Positions 1 through 9,288 of a stretch of 64,000 nucleotides of DNA are shown in pieces. The notes below the pieces were generated by a model. It was not told the origin of the DNA and did no database searches. It saw only the letters and a list, made by a program, of their open reading frames with translations. The position numbers and the translations under genes are program-made. Positions within the stretch are counted from its first letter, which is position 1. Every line of letters begins with the position of its first letter. Source of the DNA: Sulfuritalea sp. (lineage in GTDB: Bacteria > Pseudomonadota > Gammaproteobacteria > Burkholderiales > Rhodocyclaceae); the NCBI GenBank assembly GCA_023700805.1, contig JAMPYF010000019.1, positions 1 through 64,000 of the forward strand, read 5' to 3'.

Positions 1-1
1 A

Positions 2-280
2 GTGGTGTGGGGGAGCTTCAGGCACCTCCCCGACGAGACCATCGCCAAGGTCACTCACCGGAACGTGATGCGCGAATACAGCTACGACCCGTTCGCGATC
101 CTCGGCCGCGAGAACTGCACCGTAGGCGCGCTGCGCGCGCAGGCTCGCGCCAAGGGCATCGACACCTCGCCCACACAAGGCATGGGGGGCGCGGCACCGA
201 AGCGGGAAGCCGGCAAACCGGTCACTTCGGGCGACATCAACGCCATGTTCAAACAGGCGGACGCCGAGACCGCACTCTGA
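2..280 (+). CDS. C-terminal fragment of an amidohydrolase-like protein
   Basis: The frame is open at the left edge, so only about the last 92 residues are present. The stretch LPDETIAKVTHRNVMREY followed by DPF resembles the C-terminal end of TIM-barrel metal-dependent hydrolases of the ACMSD/amidohydrolase-2 family, in which a late Asn-Ala/Val-x-Arg segment follows the last barrel strand. No metal ligands are in the visible part. Such hydrolases often sit in catabolic operons, which fits the flavoprotein start that follows at 394 but not the ubiH-dusB genes after it. The 113 bases from 281 to 393 hold no other gene. The family call is tentative because the catalytic part is outside the window. 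Confidence 0.5.
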   Translation: MVWGSFRHLPDETIAKVTHRNVMREYSYDPFAILGRENCTVGALRAQARAKGIDTSPTQGMGGAAPKREAGKPVTSGDINAMFKQADAETAL

Positions 281-393
281 TCCGGGGGCGCTTCACGGTG
301 CCCGCAGCATGAGAGGAAGACATCCCGCGCTATCCGCGATAGCGCGGCGGGCGCCCTCACGCCCGACGATGGAACCGATAACGGGAGATATCC

Positions 394-1572
394 ATGAGCG
401 AACAATACGACATCGTGGTCGCCGGTGGTGGCCACAACGGTCTGGTGGCCGCGTGCTACCTGGCGAAGGCGGGACTGAAGGTATGCGTCGTCGAGAAAAA
501 CGACAAGGTCGGCGGCGGACCTGCGGGGATGGCGCTGGCTCTGGCGCTGAAGCTCCATGGTATCGGCGCCGAGATATTCGAGGCGCGCGAACGCGGGGCG
601 GTGCGCCACGATGCGCGCGTGCTGGCGCTGTCCGACGGGGCGCGGCAGATACTCGACTGGCTTGGCGTCTGGTCCGGACTCGCTGCGACGCCGATCGCCG
701 CCATACACATTTCGCAGCGCGGCGGCTTCGGCCGCAGCCTCCTGCGCGCCGAGGAACTCGATCTGCCGGCCTTGGGCTGGGTGCTGGCGGCGAGCGATCT
801 GGTTGCCGCCCTCGACACCGCCGTGAGCGCCGCCGGCATCGCCTATCGCGACAGTACGAGAGTTGGTGCTGGCGACACGGTGGATTTCGCGCTCACCGCG
901 TTTGCCGAAGGTGCCGTCGATCCCGCTGCCGGCAAGAGGCGCGATTACGGCCAGCACGCCGTGCTGTGCCGAGTCGGCACCGCCGCGCCGCATCGCAATG
1001 TGGCCTGGGAGCGCTTCACCGGCGAAGGCCCGGTTGCCTTGCTGCCGCTGGGGCGAGACTATGCCGTGGTGCTGACCTGTGCCGACGGGATCCTGGCCGA
1101 GGTCATGGCGCTGGACGATACGGGCTTTCTCGCGCGGCTGCAGCAGCGCTTCGGCACGCGTCACCGCTTTACTTCCGCCAGTCCGCGCACCGCCTATCCG
1201 CTGGGTTTGCGCTACCGGCCGCAGACGGTCGGCGCGCGCCAGGTATGGTTGGGCAATGCCGCGCAGACCTTGCATCCGGTGGCCGGCCAGGGCTTCAATC
1301 TGGCCCTGCGCGACATCTGGGAACTGGCCCAGGCGTTGGGTGCGGCCGCCGATCCGGGGGCGCCCGAGGTGCTCGCCGCCTATGCGCGCGGACGGCAGGT
1401 CGACCGGCGCGGCGCGATCGGTTTCACCGACCTCTTGATCGACAGCTTCGGCTCCGACTTCGGGCCCTTGAAGCATGCGCGGGGAGCCGGACTCTTGGCG
1501 CTCGACCTGCTGCCGCCGCTGCGCAGCTTCGTCGCCAAGCGCATGATTTTTGGCGCGCGGGCCTGGCCCTGA
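394..1572 (+). CDS. ubiH: Chimeric flavoprotein: phytoene-desaturase-like N-terminus fused to UbiH-family hydroxylase
   Basis: From about residue 43 this is a UbiH/UbiF/Coq6-type FAD monooxygenase of ubiquinone ring hydroxylation: GGGPAGMALALAL, the DARVLALS stretch, and GNAAQTLHPVAGQGFNLALRD near residue 290. Residues 1-42 instead match the start of NAD(P)/FAD oxidoreductases of the phytoene-desaturase type (VVAGGGHNGLVAACYLAKAG, then VVEKNDKVGGG). The protein therefore carries two consecutive nucleotide-binding beta-alpha-beta starts, and the normal UbiH N-terminus is missing. The junction is at about 508-520, in a GGCGGCGG run. Position directly before dusB-fis is where ubiH often lies in betaproteobacteria. 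A real deletion fusion and an assembly join are both possible; activity is uncertain. Confidence 0.75.
   Translation: MSEQYDIVVAGGGHNGLVAACYLAKAGLKVCVVEKNDKVGGGPAGMALALALKLHGIGAEIFEARERGAVRHDARVLALSDGARQILDWLGVWSGLAATPIAAIHISQRGGFGRSLLRAEELDLPALGWVLAASDLVAALDTAVSAAGIAYRDSTRVGAGDTVDFALTAFAEGAVDPAAGKRRDYGQHAVLCRVGTAAPHRNVAWERFTGEGPVALLPLGRDYAVVLTCADGILAEVMALDDTGFLARLQQRFGTRHRFTSASPRTAYPLGLRYRPQTVGARQVWLGNAAQTLHPVAGQGFNLALRDIWELAQALGAAADPGAPEVLAAYARGRQVDRRGAIGFTDLLIDSFGSDFGPLKHARGAGLLALDLLPPLRSFVAKRMIFGARAWP
861..882 (+). repeat. Dispersed 22-bp repeat, copy 1
   Basis: AGTTGGTGCTGGC followed by GACACGGTG; one C-to-T change in the 13-nt core. It lies inside the ubiH part and is read as V-G-A-G-D-T-V. 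Confidence 0.8.
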
Positions 1573-1660
1573 ATGTCGACACCTCAATAAAAAGCCTCGA
1601 TTCCCACCGGCGCGCTTTGCGCTAAAATCGCCGCCTTCCCGACCGCATTCCCTTTCCGAC

Positions 1661-2683
1661 ATGGACTTCCTCGGCTTTCAGTTGCGCAACAACCTGTTTG
1701 TCGCGCCCATGGCCGGGGTCACCGATCGTCCGTTCCGCCAGTTGTGCAAGAAGCTCGGCGCGGGGCTCGCGGTCTCCGAAATGGTCACCTCCAACTCCCT
1801 GCTCTACGGCAGCGCCAAGACCCGGCGCCGCGCCGAGCACGCGGGCGAGGTCGATCCGATCTCGGTGCAGATCGCCGGTGCCGATCCGGCCATGATGGCC
1901 CAGGCCGCGCGCTACAACGCCGACAACGGCGCGCAGATCATCGACATCAACATGGGCTGTCCGGCGAAGAAGGTCTGCAACGTCATGGCCGGCTCGGCCC
2001 TGATGCAGAACGAGTCGCTGGTGGCGAAAATCCTCGAAGCGGTGGTGGCGGCCGTGCCGGATACGCCGGTGACGCTCAAGTTCCGCACCGGCTGGAACAG
2101 CCAGAATCGCAATGCGCCGCGCATCGCGCGCATCGCCGAGGAATCCGGCATCCGGGCCATCGCCATCCACGGCCGCACGCGCGCCGACCAGTACATGGGT
2201 GAGGCCGAATACGACACGATCGCCCTGGTCAAGTCGCAGGTGAAAATTCCGGTGATCGCCAATGGCGACATCAGCACGCCGCACAAGGCGCGCTTTGTTC
2301 TCGACTACACCGGTGCCGACGGCGTCATGATCGGCCGCGCCGCACAGGGGAAGCCCTGGCTGTTCCGCGAGATCGAGCATTTCCTGGCGACCGGCGAAGA
2401 GCTGGCACCGCCGCGCGTGGAAGAAATCCACCGCATCCTGCGCGGCCACCTGACCGAGCTCTACGGTTTCTACGGCGAAGAGACCGGTGTGCGCATTGCC
2501 AGGAAGCACATCAGCTGGTACACGAAGGGGCTGATCGGTTCGGCCAACTTCCGCCACGCCATGAACCAGCTGCAGACCGTCGGCGAGCAACTCGACGCCG
2601 CCGACGAGTTCTTCCTCGGCCACGCCGCGGCAAACGAACTGTTGCGCTATGAAGATCGCGACCAGGCAATGAAGGCCGCATGA
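1661..2683 (+). CDS. dusB: tRNA-dihydrouridine synthase B
   Basis: DusB reduces specific uridines in the tRNA D-loop using FMN and NADPH. The 340-residue product starts MDFLGFQL and has the FMN-barrel signature APMAGVTDRPFR, the catalytic-cysteine motif MGCPAKKVCN, and ANGDISTP in the phosphate-binding half. I chose ATG 1661 because it matches the usual family N-terminus; the frame is open further upstream but that part is unlike DusB. Its stop overlaps the fis start by four bases, the classic dusB-fis operon arrangement. Confidence 0.95.
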   Translation: MDFLGFQLRNNLFVAPMAGVTDRPFRQLCKKLGAGLAVSEMVTSNSLLYGSAKTRRRAEHAGEVDPISVQIAGADPAMMAQAARYNADNGAQIIDINMGCPAKKVCNVMAGSALMQNESLVAKILEAVVAAVPDTPVTLKFRTGWNSQNRNAPRIARIAEESGIRAIAIHGRTRADQYMGEAEYDTIALVKSQVKIPVIANGDISTPHKARFVLDYTGADGVMIGRAAQGKPWLFREIEHFLATGEELAPPRVEEIHRILRGHLTELYGFYGEETGVRIARKHISWYTKGLIGSANFRHAMNQLQTVGEQLDAADEFFLGHAAANELLRYEDRDQAMKAA

Positions 2684-2910
2684 GCAGCGAAATCAACGAC
2701 TGCGTGCGGCGCAGCCTCAATCGCTACTTCCGCGACCTCGACGGCCAGACGCCGCATGCTGTCTATGACATGGTGCTGAAGTGCGTCGAGCGGCCGATGC
2801 TGGAAGTCGTGATGAAGCAGGCCGACGGCAACCAGACCGTCGCCGCCGACATGCTGGGCATCAGCCGCGGCACCTTGCGCCGCATGCTGGTCGAACACGA
2901 ATTGCTTTAA
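2680..2910 (+). CDS. fis: Fis-family nucleoid protein
   Basis: A 76-residue protein with a C-terminal Fis-type helix-turn-helix ([20 protein letters not shown]). Fis proteins bend DNA and tune transcription of stable-RNA and growth-phase genes. The start overlaps the dusB stop (ATGA), and translational coupling to dusB is conserved across proteobacteria. Shorter than the enteric Fis of about 98 residues, as is normal in betaproteobacteria. Confidence 0.95.
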   Translation: MSSEINDCVRRSLNRYFRDLDGQTPHAVYDMVLKCVERPMLEVVMKQADGNQTVAADMLGISRGTLRRMLVEHELL

Positions 2911-2926
2911 CTTTTCCGGGGTTTTC

Positions 2927-4525
2927 ATGAATAAAGTCACACAGGCGCTCATCAGCGTTTCCGACAAGCGCGGTACGGTGGATTTCGCCCGCGGTCTGGC
3001 CCAGCTCGGCATCAAGCTGCTCTCCACCGGCGGCACCGCCAAGCTGCTGCGCGATGCCGGGCTCGACGTCACCGACGTTTCCGACTACACCGGTTTTCCG
3101 GAAATGCTCGACGGCCGCGTCAAGACCCTGCATCCCAAGGTGCATGGCGGCATTCTCGGCCGCCGCGACCTGCCCGAGCACCTGGCGGTCATGGCCGAAC
3201 ACGGCATCGCGCCGATCGACCTGGTGGTGGTGAATCTCTATCCCTTCCGCGAGACGGTGGCCAAGCCCGGCTGCACCCTCGACGACGCGATCGAGAACAT
3301 CGACATCGGCGGTCCGACCATGGTGCGCGCTGCGGCGAAGAACCACGGCAACGAACAGGGAGGCGTCGGTGTGATCACCGATCCCGAGGATTACGCGCCG
3401 ATACTCGATGAACTCAAGACCGGCGGCGCGCTTTCCTACAAGACGCGCTTCGCCCTGGCGAAGAAGGCCTTCACCCACACCGCGCGCTACGATTCGGCGA
3501 TCGCCAACTGGCTGACCTCGCTCGACGAGAACAACAAGCCCGGCGTCTTCCCCGAAAGGCTGCAACTGGCCTTCGACAAGGTGGATACCATGCGCTACGG
3601 CGAGAATCCGCACCAGCAGGCGGCCTTCTACCGCGAGACCACTGGTGGCAACCTCGCGCTACCCGGCAGCATCGCCAGCTATCAGCAACTGCAGGGCAAG
3701 GAACTCAGCTACAACAACATCGCCGACTCCGACGCGGCCTGGGAATGCGTCAAGGCCTTCGACGGCGAGATCGCCTGCGTCATCGTCAAGCATGCCAATC
3801 CCTGCGGCGTGGCGACGGCAGGCAGCGTCGAAGAGGCCTACCGCAAGGCGTTCAAGACCGATCCGACCTCGGCCTTCGGCGGCATCATCGCCTTCAACGG
3901 CACCATCGACAAGGCGACCGCCGAAGCCGTGGCCGGCCAGTTCGCCGAAGTCATCATCGCCCCCGACATCAGCGCCGAGGCGCGCGTCGTGTTCGCCGCC
4001 AAGCAGAACCTGCGCGTGCTGGTCGTGCCGATGTCGGCAAATGCGGCGCGCGCCAGCGGCGTGCTCGATTACAAGCGGGTCGGCGGCGGCCTGCTGGTGC
4101 AGAGCGCCGACGAGGCGCGCATCACAGCGGCCGAGATCAAGGTGGTGACCAAGCGGGCGCCGACCGCGGCCGAGATGAGCGACCTGCTGTTCGCCTGGCG
4201 CATCGCCAAGTACGTGAAGTCGAACGCCATCGTGTATTGCAAGGACGCGATGACCGTCGGCGTCGGCGCCGGCCAGATGAGCCGCGTCGATTCCGCCCGG
4301 ATCGCCGCGATCAAGGCAGAGAACAACGGCCTGACCGTGGTCGGTTCGGTCGCCGCGTCGGACGCCTTCTTCCCCTTCCGCGACGGTCTCGACGTCTTGG
4401 CCAAGGCCGGCGCCACGGCCGTGATCCAGCCCGGCGGGTCGGTGCGCGATGCGGAAGTCATCGCCGCGGCCGACGAACAGAATCTGGCGATGGTATTCAC
4501 CGGCTTCCGCCATTTCCGCCATTAA
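2927..4525 (+). CDS. purH: Bifunctional AICAR formyltransferase/IMP cyclohydrolase
   Basis: PurH performs the last two steps of de novo IMP synthesis. The 532-residue length is typical. The N-terminal cyclohydrolase domain shows [16 protein letters not shown] and [12 protein letters not shown]; the C-terminal formyltransferase domain includes [24 protein letters not shown] and the terminal FTGFRHFRH. It starts 16 bases after fis, with purD and purK following, so a purine operon linked to dusB-fis is plausible. Confidence 0.97.
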   Translation: MNKVTQALISVSDKRGTVDFARGLAQLGIKLLSTGGTAKLLRDAGLDVTDVSDYTGFPEMLDGRVKTLHPKVHGGILGRRDLPEHLAVMAEHGIAPIDLVVVNLYPFRETVAKPGCTLDDAIENIDIGGPTMVRAAAKNHGNEQGGVGVITDPEDYAPILDELKTGGALSYKTRFALAKKAFTHTARYDSAIANWLTSLDENNKPGVFPERLQLAFDKVDTMRYGENPHQQAAFYRETTGGNLALPGSIASYQQLQGKELSYNNIADSDAAWECVKAFDGEIACVIVKHANPCGVATAGSVEEAYRKAFKTDPTSAFGGIIAFNGTIDKATAEAVAGQFAEVIIAPDISAEARVVFAAKQNLRVLVVPMSANAARASGVLDYKRVGGGLLVQSADEARITAAEIKVVTKRAPTAAEMSDLLFAWRIAKYVKSNAIVYCKDAMTVGVGAGQMSRVDSARIAAIKAENNGLTVVGSVAASDAFFPFRDGLDVLAKAGATAVIQPGGSVRDAEVIAAADEQNLAMVFTGFRHFRH

Positions 4526-4533
4526 GACTATTA

Positions 4534-4609
4534 ACCACAGAGACACAGAGACACGGAGCAATCGGGAACATGCTTTTTGACTTTCTCTGTGCCTCTGTGT
4601 CTCTGTGGT
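4534..4609. repeat. Inverted-repeat element between purH and purD
   Basis: Two 25-nt arms, 4534-4558 and 4585-4609, pair at 23 of 25 positions around a 26-nt centre. The arms begin ACCACAGAGACACAGAG. The element fills almost the whole purH-purD spacer and ends ten bases before the purD start. Its low-complexity CAGAGACA composition is unlike the flanking genes. Similar sequences recur as short dispersed elements between genes of environmental bacteria (recalled, not checked). It could form a hairpin in the purHD transcript. Confidence 0.8.
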
Positions 4610-4618
4610 GAGGTTTTC

Positions 4619-5887
4619 ATGAAAATCCTCGTTGTCGGTTCCGGCGGCCGTGAGCATGCACTGGCCTGGCGCCTGGCTCAGGCGCCAGGTCTGCAGAAGG
4701 TCTATGTCGCGCCCGGCAATGCCGGCACGGCGCGCGAACACGAGCTGGAAAACCTGCCGCTCAGCGACATCGACGCACTGGCCGACTGGGTTCAGCGCGA
4801 AAAAGTCCATGCCACCGTGGTGGGTCCGGAAGCGCCGCTGGCGGCCGGCATCGTCGATGTCTTCCGCGCCCGCAACCTGCGCATCTTCGGGCCGACCAAG
4901 GCCGCCGCGCAGCTGGAAAGCTCGAAGGATTTCGCCAAGCGCTTCATGACCCGGCACAACATTCCGACGGCCAGATTCCGCACCTTTGCCGATGCCAATG
5001 CGGCTCACGCCTACATCGACGCCGAGGGGGCGCCGATCGTGATCAAGGCCGACGGCCTGGCGGCCGGCAAGGGCGTCGTGGTCGCAATGGATCTCGCCGA
5101 GGCCCACGCCGCCGTGGACATGATGCTGGCCGACAACAAGCTCGGCGATGCCGGCGCCCGCGTCGTCATCGAGGAGTTCCTCGACGGCGAGGAAGCCAGC
5201 TTCATCGTCATGGCCGACGGCCGCCATGCACTGGCGCTGGCGACCAGCCAGGATCACAAGCGGCTGCAGGACGGCGACCTGGGGCCGAACACCGGCGGCA
5301 TGGGCGCCTATTCGCCGGCGCCGGTGGTGACGCCGGAAATACACGGCCGCGTCATGCGCGAAGTGATCATGCCGACCATCAACGGCATGGCCGCGGACGG
5401 CATCGTCTACACCGGCTTCCTTTATGCCGGCCTGATGATCAAGCCCGACGGATCCTTGCGCGTGCTCGAATTCAACTGCCGCATGGGCGATCCCGAAACC
5501 CAGCCGATCATGATGCGGCTCAAGGGCAATTTCGTCGAACTGGTGGACGCTGCCATCGACGGCCGCCTCGATCAGGTCGAGGCCGAGTGGGACCGCCGCG
5601 TCGCGCTCGGCGTGGTCATGGCCGCCGCCAATTATCCCGAGACTCCACGCAAGGGCGACGTGATTCACGGCCTGCCGGCACCTAGCGCCGACAGCCACGT
5701 GTTTCACGCCGGCACCGCGGAAAGGAACGGCGAGGTGGTCACGGCCGGCGGACGCGTGCTGTGCGTCACGGCGCTGGGCGACAACGTCAAGGCTGCGCAG
5801 AAGCGTGCCTACGAAGTGCTCGACCCGATCCTGTTCGACGGCATGCAGTGCCGCCGCGACATCGGCTATCGCGCCATCAAGCGCTGA
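4619..5887 (+). CDS. purD: Phosphoribosylamine-glycine ligase
   Basis: PurD (GAR synthetase) joins glycine to phosphoribosylamine with ATP. The 422-residue product begins MKILVVGSGGREHALAWR, the family N-terminus. ATP-grasp features include IKADGLAAGKGVVVA, GPNTGGMGAYSPAP and the metal-binding FNCRMGDPETQP. Fourteen codons are open upstream of ATG 4619 but they run into the inverted repeat and are not family-like. Confidence 0.97.
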   Translation: MKILVVGSGGREHALAWRLAQAPGLQKVYVAPGNAGTAREHELENLPLSDIDALADWVQREKVHATVVGPEAPLAAGIVDVFRARNLRIFGPTKAAAQLESSKDFAKRFMTRHNIPTARFRTFADANAAHAYIDAEGAPIVIKADGLAAGKGVVVAMDLAEAHAAVDMMLADNKLGDAGARVVIEEFLDGEEASFIVMADGRHALALATSQDHKRLQDGDLGPNTGGMGAYSPAPVVTPEIHGRVMREVIMPTINGMAADGIVYTGFLYAGLMIKPDGSLRVLEFNCRMGDPETQPIMMRLKGNFVELVDAAIDGRLDQVEAEWDRRVALGVVMAAANYPETPRKGDVIHGLPAPSADSHVFHAGTAERNGEVVTAGGRVLCVTALGDNVKAAQKRAYEVLDPILFDGMQCRRDIGYRAIKR

Positions 5888-5891
5888 TGCA

Positions 5892-7073
5892 ATGATTTTG
5901 CCACCTGCCACGCTGGGCATGCTCGGTGGCGGCCAGTTGGGCCGCTTCTTCGTCATTGCCGCCCACGAACTGGGCTACCGCGCGGTGGTGCTCGATCCGG
6001 ACGCGCAGAGCCCGGCGGGACGCATTGCCGACCAGCACCTGGTGGCCGAATACGACGATGAGGATGCGCTGAACCAGATGGCGGAGTCCTGCGCCGCGGT
6101 GACCACCGAATTCGAGAACGTGCCCTCCGGCAGCCTCGCCTACCTGTCCAAGTTCCTGCCGGTGCGGCCCTCGGCTGCCGCGGTAGGCATCAGCCAGAAC
6201 CGCAGCGCCGAGAAGGGCTTTCTCAAACAGCACGGCTTCCCCCACGCGCCTTACGCCGACATACGCAGCGAAGCCGACATCGTGCTGGCCAATGCGGGCC
6301 TGTTTCCCGGAATTCTCAAGGTGGCCCGCTTCGGCTATGACGGCAAGGGGCAGGTGCGGGTCGCGGATCGCGACGAGGCGCTGCTGGCCTTCCGTCAACT
6401 GAAGAACGAGCCCTGCGTGCTGGAGCAGAGGCTGGCGCTCGATTACGAGGTTTCGGTGGTCCTCGCGCGCGACGAGGCGGGCCGGGTGAAGTGCTTCCCC
6501 GTTGCCGAGAACAGCCATCGCCACGGCATACTCGACGTCTCCATGGTGCCGGCGCGCACCACGGGATGCATGGCCGGCGACGCCCAGGAAATCGCCGAGG
6601 GCATCGCGCAGGAAATGGGCTATGTCGGCACCCTGGCCGTCGAGTTCTTCGTCGTGCGCGGGCAGCTGCTGGTCAACGAAATGGCGCCGCGGCCGCACAA
6701 CTCCGGTCATTACACGATCGATGCCTGTGTCAGCAACCAGTTCGAGCAGCAGGTGCGGGCGCTCGCCGGACTGCCGCTGGGCGAGGCGCGGGCGCATTCG
6801 GCCGCGGTCATGGTGAACCTGCTCGGCGACCTCTGGTATCGGCGCGATCCGCAGCACAGCCACGAGCCGGACTGGGCGCAACTGCTGGCCGTGCCCAACC
6901 TCAAGCTGCATCTTTATGGCAAACACCACGCCCGTCCGGGGCGCAAGATGGGCCACTTCACCGTGATCGGCAACGACGCACGGCAGGTGCAAGAGTTGGC
7001 GCTGGCGGCACGGCGACTCATAGGCATCGAGGACGAGGCCTCCGCCCAACCCCCTGCACTGGGAGGGGGGTGA
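5892..7073 (+). CDS. purK: 5-(carboxyamino)imidazole ribonucleotide synthase
   Basis: PurK is the ATP-dependent carboxylase converting AIR to N5-CAIR. The 393-residue product starts GMLGGGQLGRFF and contains ATP-grasp motifs (KVARFGYDGKGQ, and NEMAPRPHNSGHYTID near residue 265). It starts four bases after purD. Its usual partner purE, the mutase using this product, is not in the window. The last codons hold repeat copy 2 and a Pro/Gly-rich tail, so the C-terminal end may be extended relative to the family. Confidence 0.95.
   Translation: MILPPATLGMLGGGQLGRFFVIAAHELGYRAVVLDPDAQSPAGRIADQHLVAEYDDEDALNQMAESCAAVTTEFENVPSGSLAYLSKFLPVRPSAAAVGISQNRSAEKGFLKQHGFPHAPYADIRSEADIVLANAGLFPGILKVARFGYDGKGQVRVADRDEALLAFRQLKNEPCVLEQRLALDYEVSVVLARDEAGRVKCFPVAENSHRHGILDVSMVPARTTGCMAGDAQEIAEGIAQEMGYVGTLAVEFFVVRGQLLVNEMAPRPHNSGHYTIDACVSNQFEQQVRALAGLPLGEARAHSAAVMVNLLGDLWYRRDPQHSHEPDWAQLLAVPNLKLHLYGKHHARPGRKMGHFTVIGNDARQVQELALAARRLIGIEDEASAQPPALGGG
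6994..7015 (+). repeat. Dispersed 22-bp repeat, copy 2
   Basis: Exact core AGTTGGCGCTGGC followed by GGCACGGCG, near the 3' end of purK. Read as E-L-A-L-A-A-R-R, a different frame from copy 1. Confidence 0.85.
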
Positions 7074-7140
7074 CCTTGGTTCGCTTCGCTCCAATGTCAT
7101 GGCCGGCCTTTCCTTGGGGCGGCCCGGCGCAGAGGCGCCG

Positions 7141-8112
7141 ATGAACGACGTATCCCGCGCGGCGGCCCTGTTGCGCGCCGGCGAACTCGTCGCCTTTCCC
7201 ACCGAGACCGTCTATGGCCTCGGCGCCGATGCCCGCAATGCGCAGGCCATTGCCAGGATTTTCGCCGCCAAGGGACGGCCCGCCGACCATCCGCTGATCG
7301 TCCATCTGCCGGACGCCTCGCATCTCGACCGCTGGGCCGTGGACATCCCCGAAGCGGCGCGCAGGCTGGCGGCCGCCTTCTGGCCCGGTCCCTTGACGCT
7401 GATCCTGAAGCGCCATGCCGATGTGCTCGATGCCATCACCGGCGGCCAGGACACGGTCGGCCTGCGGGTGCCGAACCATCCGCTGGCGCTGCAGTTGCTG
7501 CGCGAGTTCGGTGGTACGAGCGGCGGGGGCCTGGCGGCGCCTTCGGCCAATCGTTTCGGCCACGTCAGCCCGACCACGGCCGAGCATGTGCGCGAGGAAC
7601 TCGGCGACTCCGTCGCGCTGATTCTCGACGGCGGTCCCTGCGCGGTCGGCATCGAATCGACCATCCTCGACTTGTCGGCCGGCGAGCCGCGCATTCTGCG
7701 CCCCGGCATGCTCGACGCCGCCGCCATCGGCAAGGTGCTCGGGCTTGTGCCCGCTTTCGGCGGCAGGTCCGACGCTCCGCGCGTCTCGGGCAGCCTCGAA
7801 GCCCACTACGCGCCGCACACGTCGCTGCAACTGGTCGTCGCGGCGGAGCTCGCCGCAAGGGCGCGCCGGGAACTGGCCGCCGGCCGCCGGGTCGCCGTGC
7901 TGTCCTCGCCGCCGCTCGACTTCGATCACGAAAACCTCGTCTGGCGCGCTGCCGGCGCCGATCCCGATCAATTTGCCCACGACCTGTACGCCCGGCTGCG
8001 CGAACTGGATGCGCTGGCCTGCGACCTGATCCTTGTCGCAATACCGCCCCCCGACGACGCCTGGCGCGCCGTCGCCGATCGCCTGCGCCGCGCCGCGGCG
8101 GGATCGAAATAA
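7141..8112 (+). CDS. Threonylcarbamoyl-AMP synthase, Sua5 type
   Basis: Makes threonylcarbamoyl-AMP from threonine, bicarbonate and ATP for t6A37 modification of ANN-reading tRNAs. The YrdC domain shows FPTETVYGLGADA and APSANRFGHVSPTT. The 323-residue length and a C-terminal domain of about 110 residues make it the long Sua5 form rather than short TsaC. Start ATG 7141 gives MNDVSRAAALLRAGELVAFP. The transfer partner tsaE lies at 26.8 kb in this window. Confidence 0.9.
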   Translation: MNDVSRAAALLRAGELVAFPTETVYGLGADARNAQAIARIFAAKGRPADHPLIVHLPDASHLDRWAVDIPEAARRLAAAFWPGPLTLILKRHADVLDAITGGQDTVGLRVPNHPLALQLLREFGGTSGGGLAAPSANRFGHVSPTTAEHVREELGDSVALILDGGPCAVGIESTILDLSAGEPRILRPGMLDAAAIGKVLGLVPAFGGRSDAPRVSGSLEAHYAPHTSLQLVVAAELAARARRELAAGRRVAVLSSPPLDFDHENLVWRAAGADPDQFAHDLYARLRELDALACDLILVAIPPPDDAWRAVADRLRRAAAGSK

Positions 8113-8204
8113 GGGGAGAAACATTATTGTCATTCAGGCCTAAAGTTTTTCCGTAGCGGCCGATAATTTTCCGGAGGCGGGTTTTCCGCCAATCGGAGAG
8201 CATC

Positions 8205-8474
8205 ATGGCCGTCAAGCAACGCAAAGGCTCACACCCGGGGAAGGTCCAGCAGGTCGCCGGGCAGGCGGTCGGCGATATCGGATCAGCCGTGACGATCGCC
8301 ATCAACCGGGGCTTCGTCATCGGCCGCGAGGTGCTGGTGGGCCGCGTTCCCGGCGTCGTGGTGGGCTACAACATCGCCGGCGTGGGCCGCTACCTCGGCC
8401 ATGCCTATCCGCTGGTGGTGCGCACGGCCCTTGGCGTGACCAAATGCGCGCTGGACGAGCTGAGGCTGGCCTGA
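8205..8474 (+). CDS. Small protein of unknown function
   Basis: An 89-residue protein starting at ATG 8205 with a good ribosome-binding site (CGGAGAG) about six bases upstream. It is basic at the N-terminus (MAVKQRKGSHPGK) and then rich in Gly, Val and Ala, with alternating hydrophobic stretches but no clear membrane helix. I do not recognise a family. Codon use matches its neighbours. It lies alone between tsaC and the tRNA-Ala promoter. Confidence 0.6.
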   Translation: MAVKQRKGSHPGKVQQVAGQAVGDIGSAVTIAINRGFVIGREVLVGRVPGVVVGYNIAGVGRYLGHAYPLVVRTALGVTKCALDELRLA

Positions 8475-8504
8475 GGGCGGCTTCCCTTGCCGCGGCCCGG
8501 TTGT

Positions 8505-8510
8505 TATAAT
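8505..8510 (+). promoter_or_regulatory. -10 element of tRNA-Ala promoter
   Basis: A perfect TATAAT placed so that transcription would begin about seven bases before the mature tRNA end. No good -35 hexamer is evident. Confidence 0.6.
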
Positions 8511-8523
8511 CCGCCCCCTTGAT

Positions 8524-8599
8524 GGGGGTGTAGCTCAGTTGGGAGAGCGCGACGTTCGCAACGTCGAGGCCAGCGGTTCGATCCCGCTCACCTCCACCA
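8524..8599 (+). tRNA. tRNA-Ala (CGC)
   Basis: A 76-nt cloverleaf: acceptor GGGGGTG pairs with CACCTCC with one G-U; D-arm TAGCTCAGTTGGGAGAGC; anticodon stem CGACG/CGTCG with loop TTCGCAA and anticodon CGC at 8557-8559; T-arm AGCGG-TTCGATC-CCGCT; encoded ACCA end. It reads GCG alanine codons. Confidence 0.95.
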
Positions 8600-8758
8600 T
8601 CAGCTTATTTGAACTGTTCCAAACTAGGCCGGAAAATCCAGTAGCAGCAAGGGTTTCCGGCTTTCTTGTTGCTGCGTCGCAGACTGACGCTGCTGCGATT
8701 CTGCCGGCTTGGAACCGGCGAATCATGAACCTGGGCTCACGGTTCGCCTCGAAACTTC

Positions 8759-9097
<339 letters not shown>

Positions 9098-9288
9098 GAG
9101 AATTCCTTTTGATTGATTTAGGGATACCGCTTACCTGAACAGATCTGCGGGCGCGCTGGCTTGCCGATCCAAGGTATGTCAGTTCCGCCTGCGCTTCCGT
9201 TCGCTGGCGCACGCTCATGGGTCGGTGATCGGGAGTGCGCGCGGCGCAGATGCGCCGTGCGTGCCGCGGGTGCCGGAAAACGCCAGGG

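Noticed and set aside
7050..7140. Mobile element between purK and tsaC
   Set aside because: The CCCCCTGCACTGGGAGGGGG-type hairpin texture recalls the ileS insertion, but it is short and no repeated sequence shared between the two could be shown.
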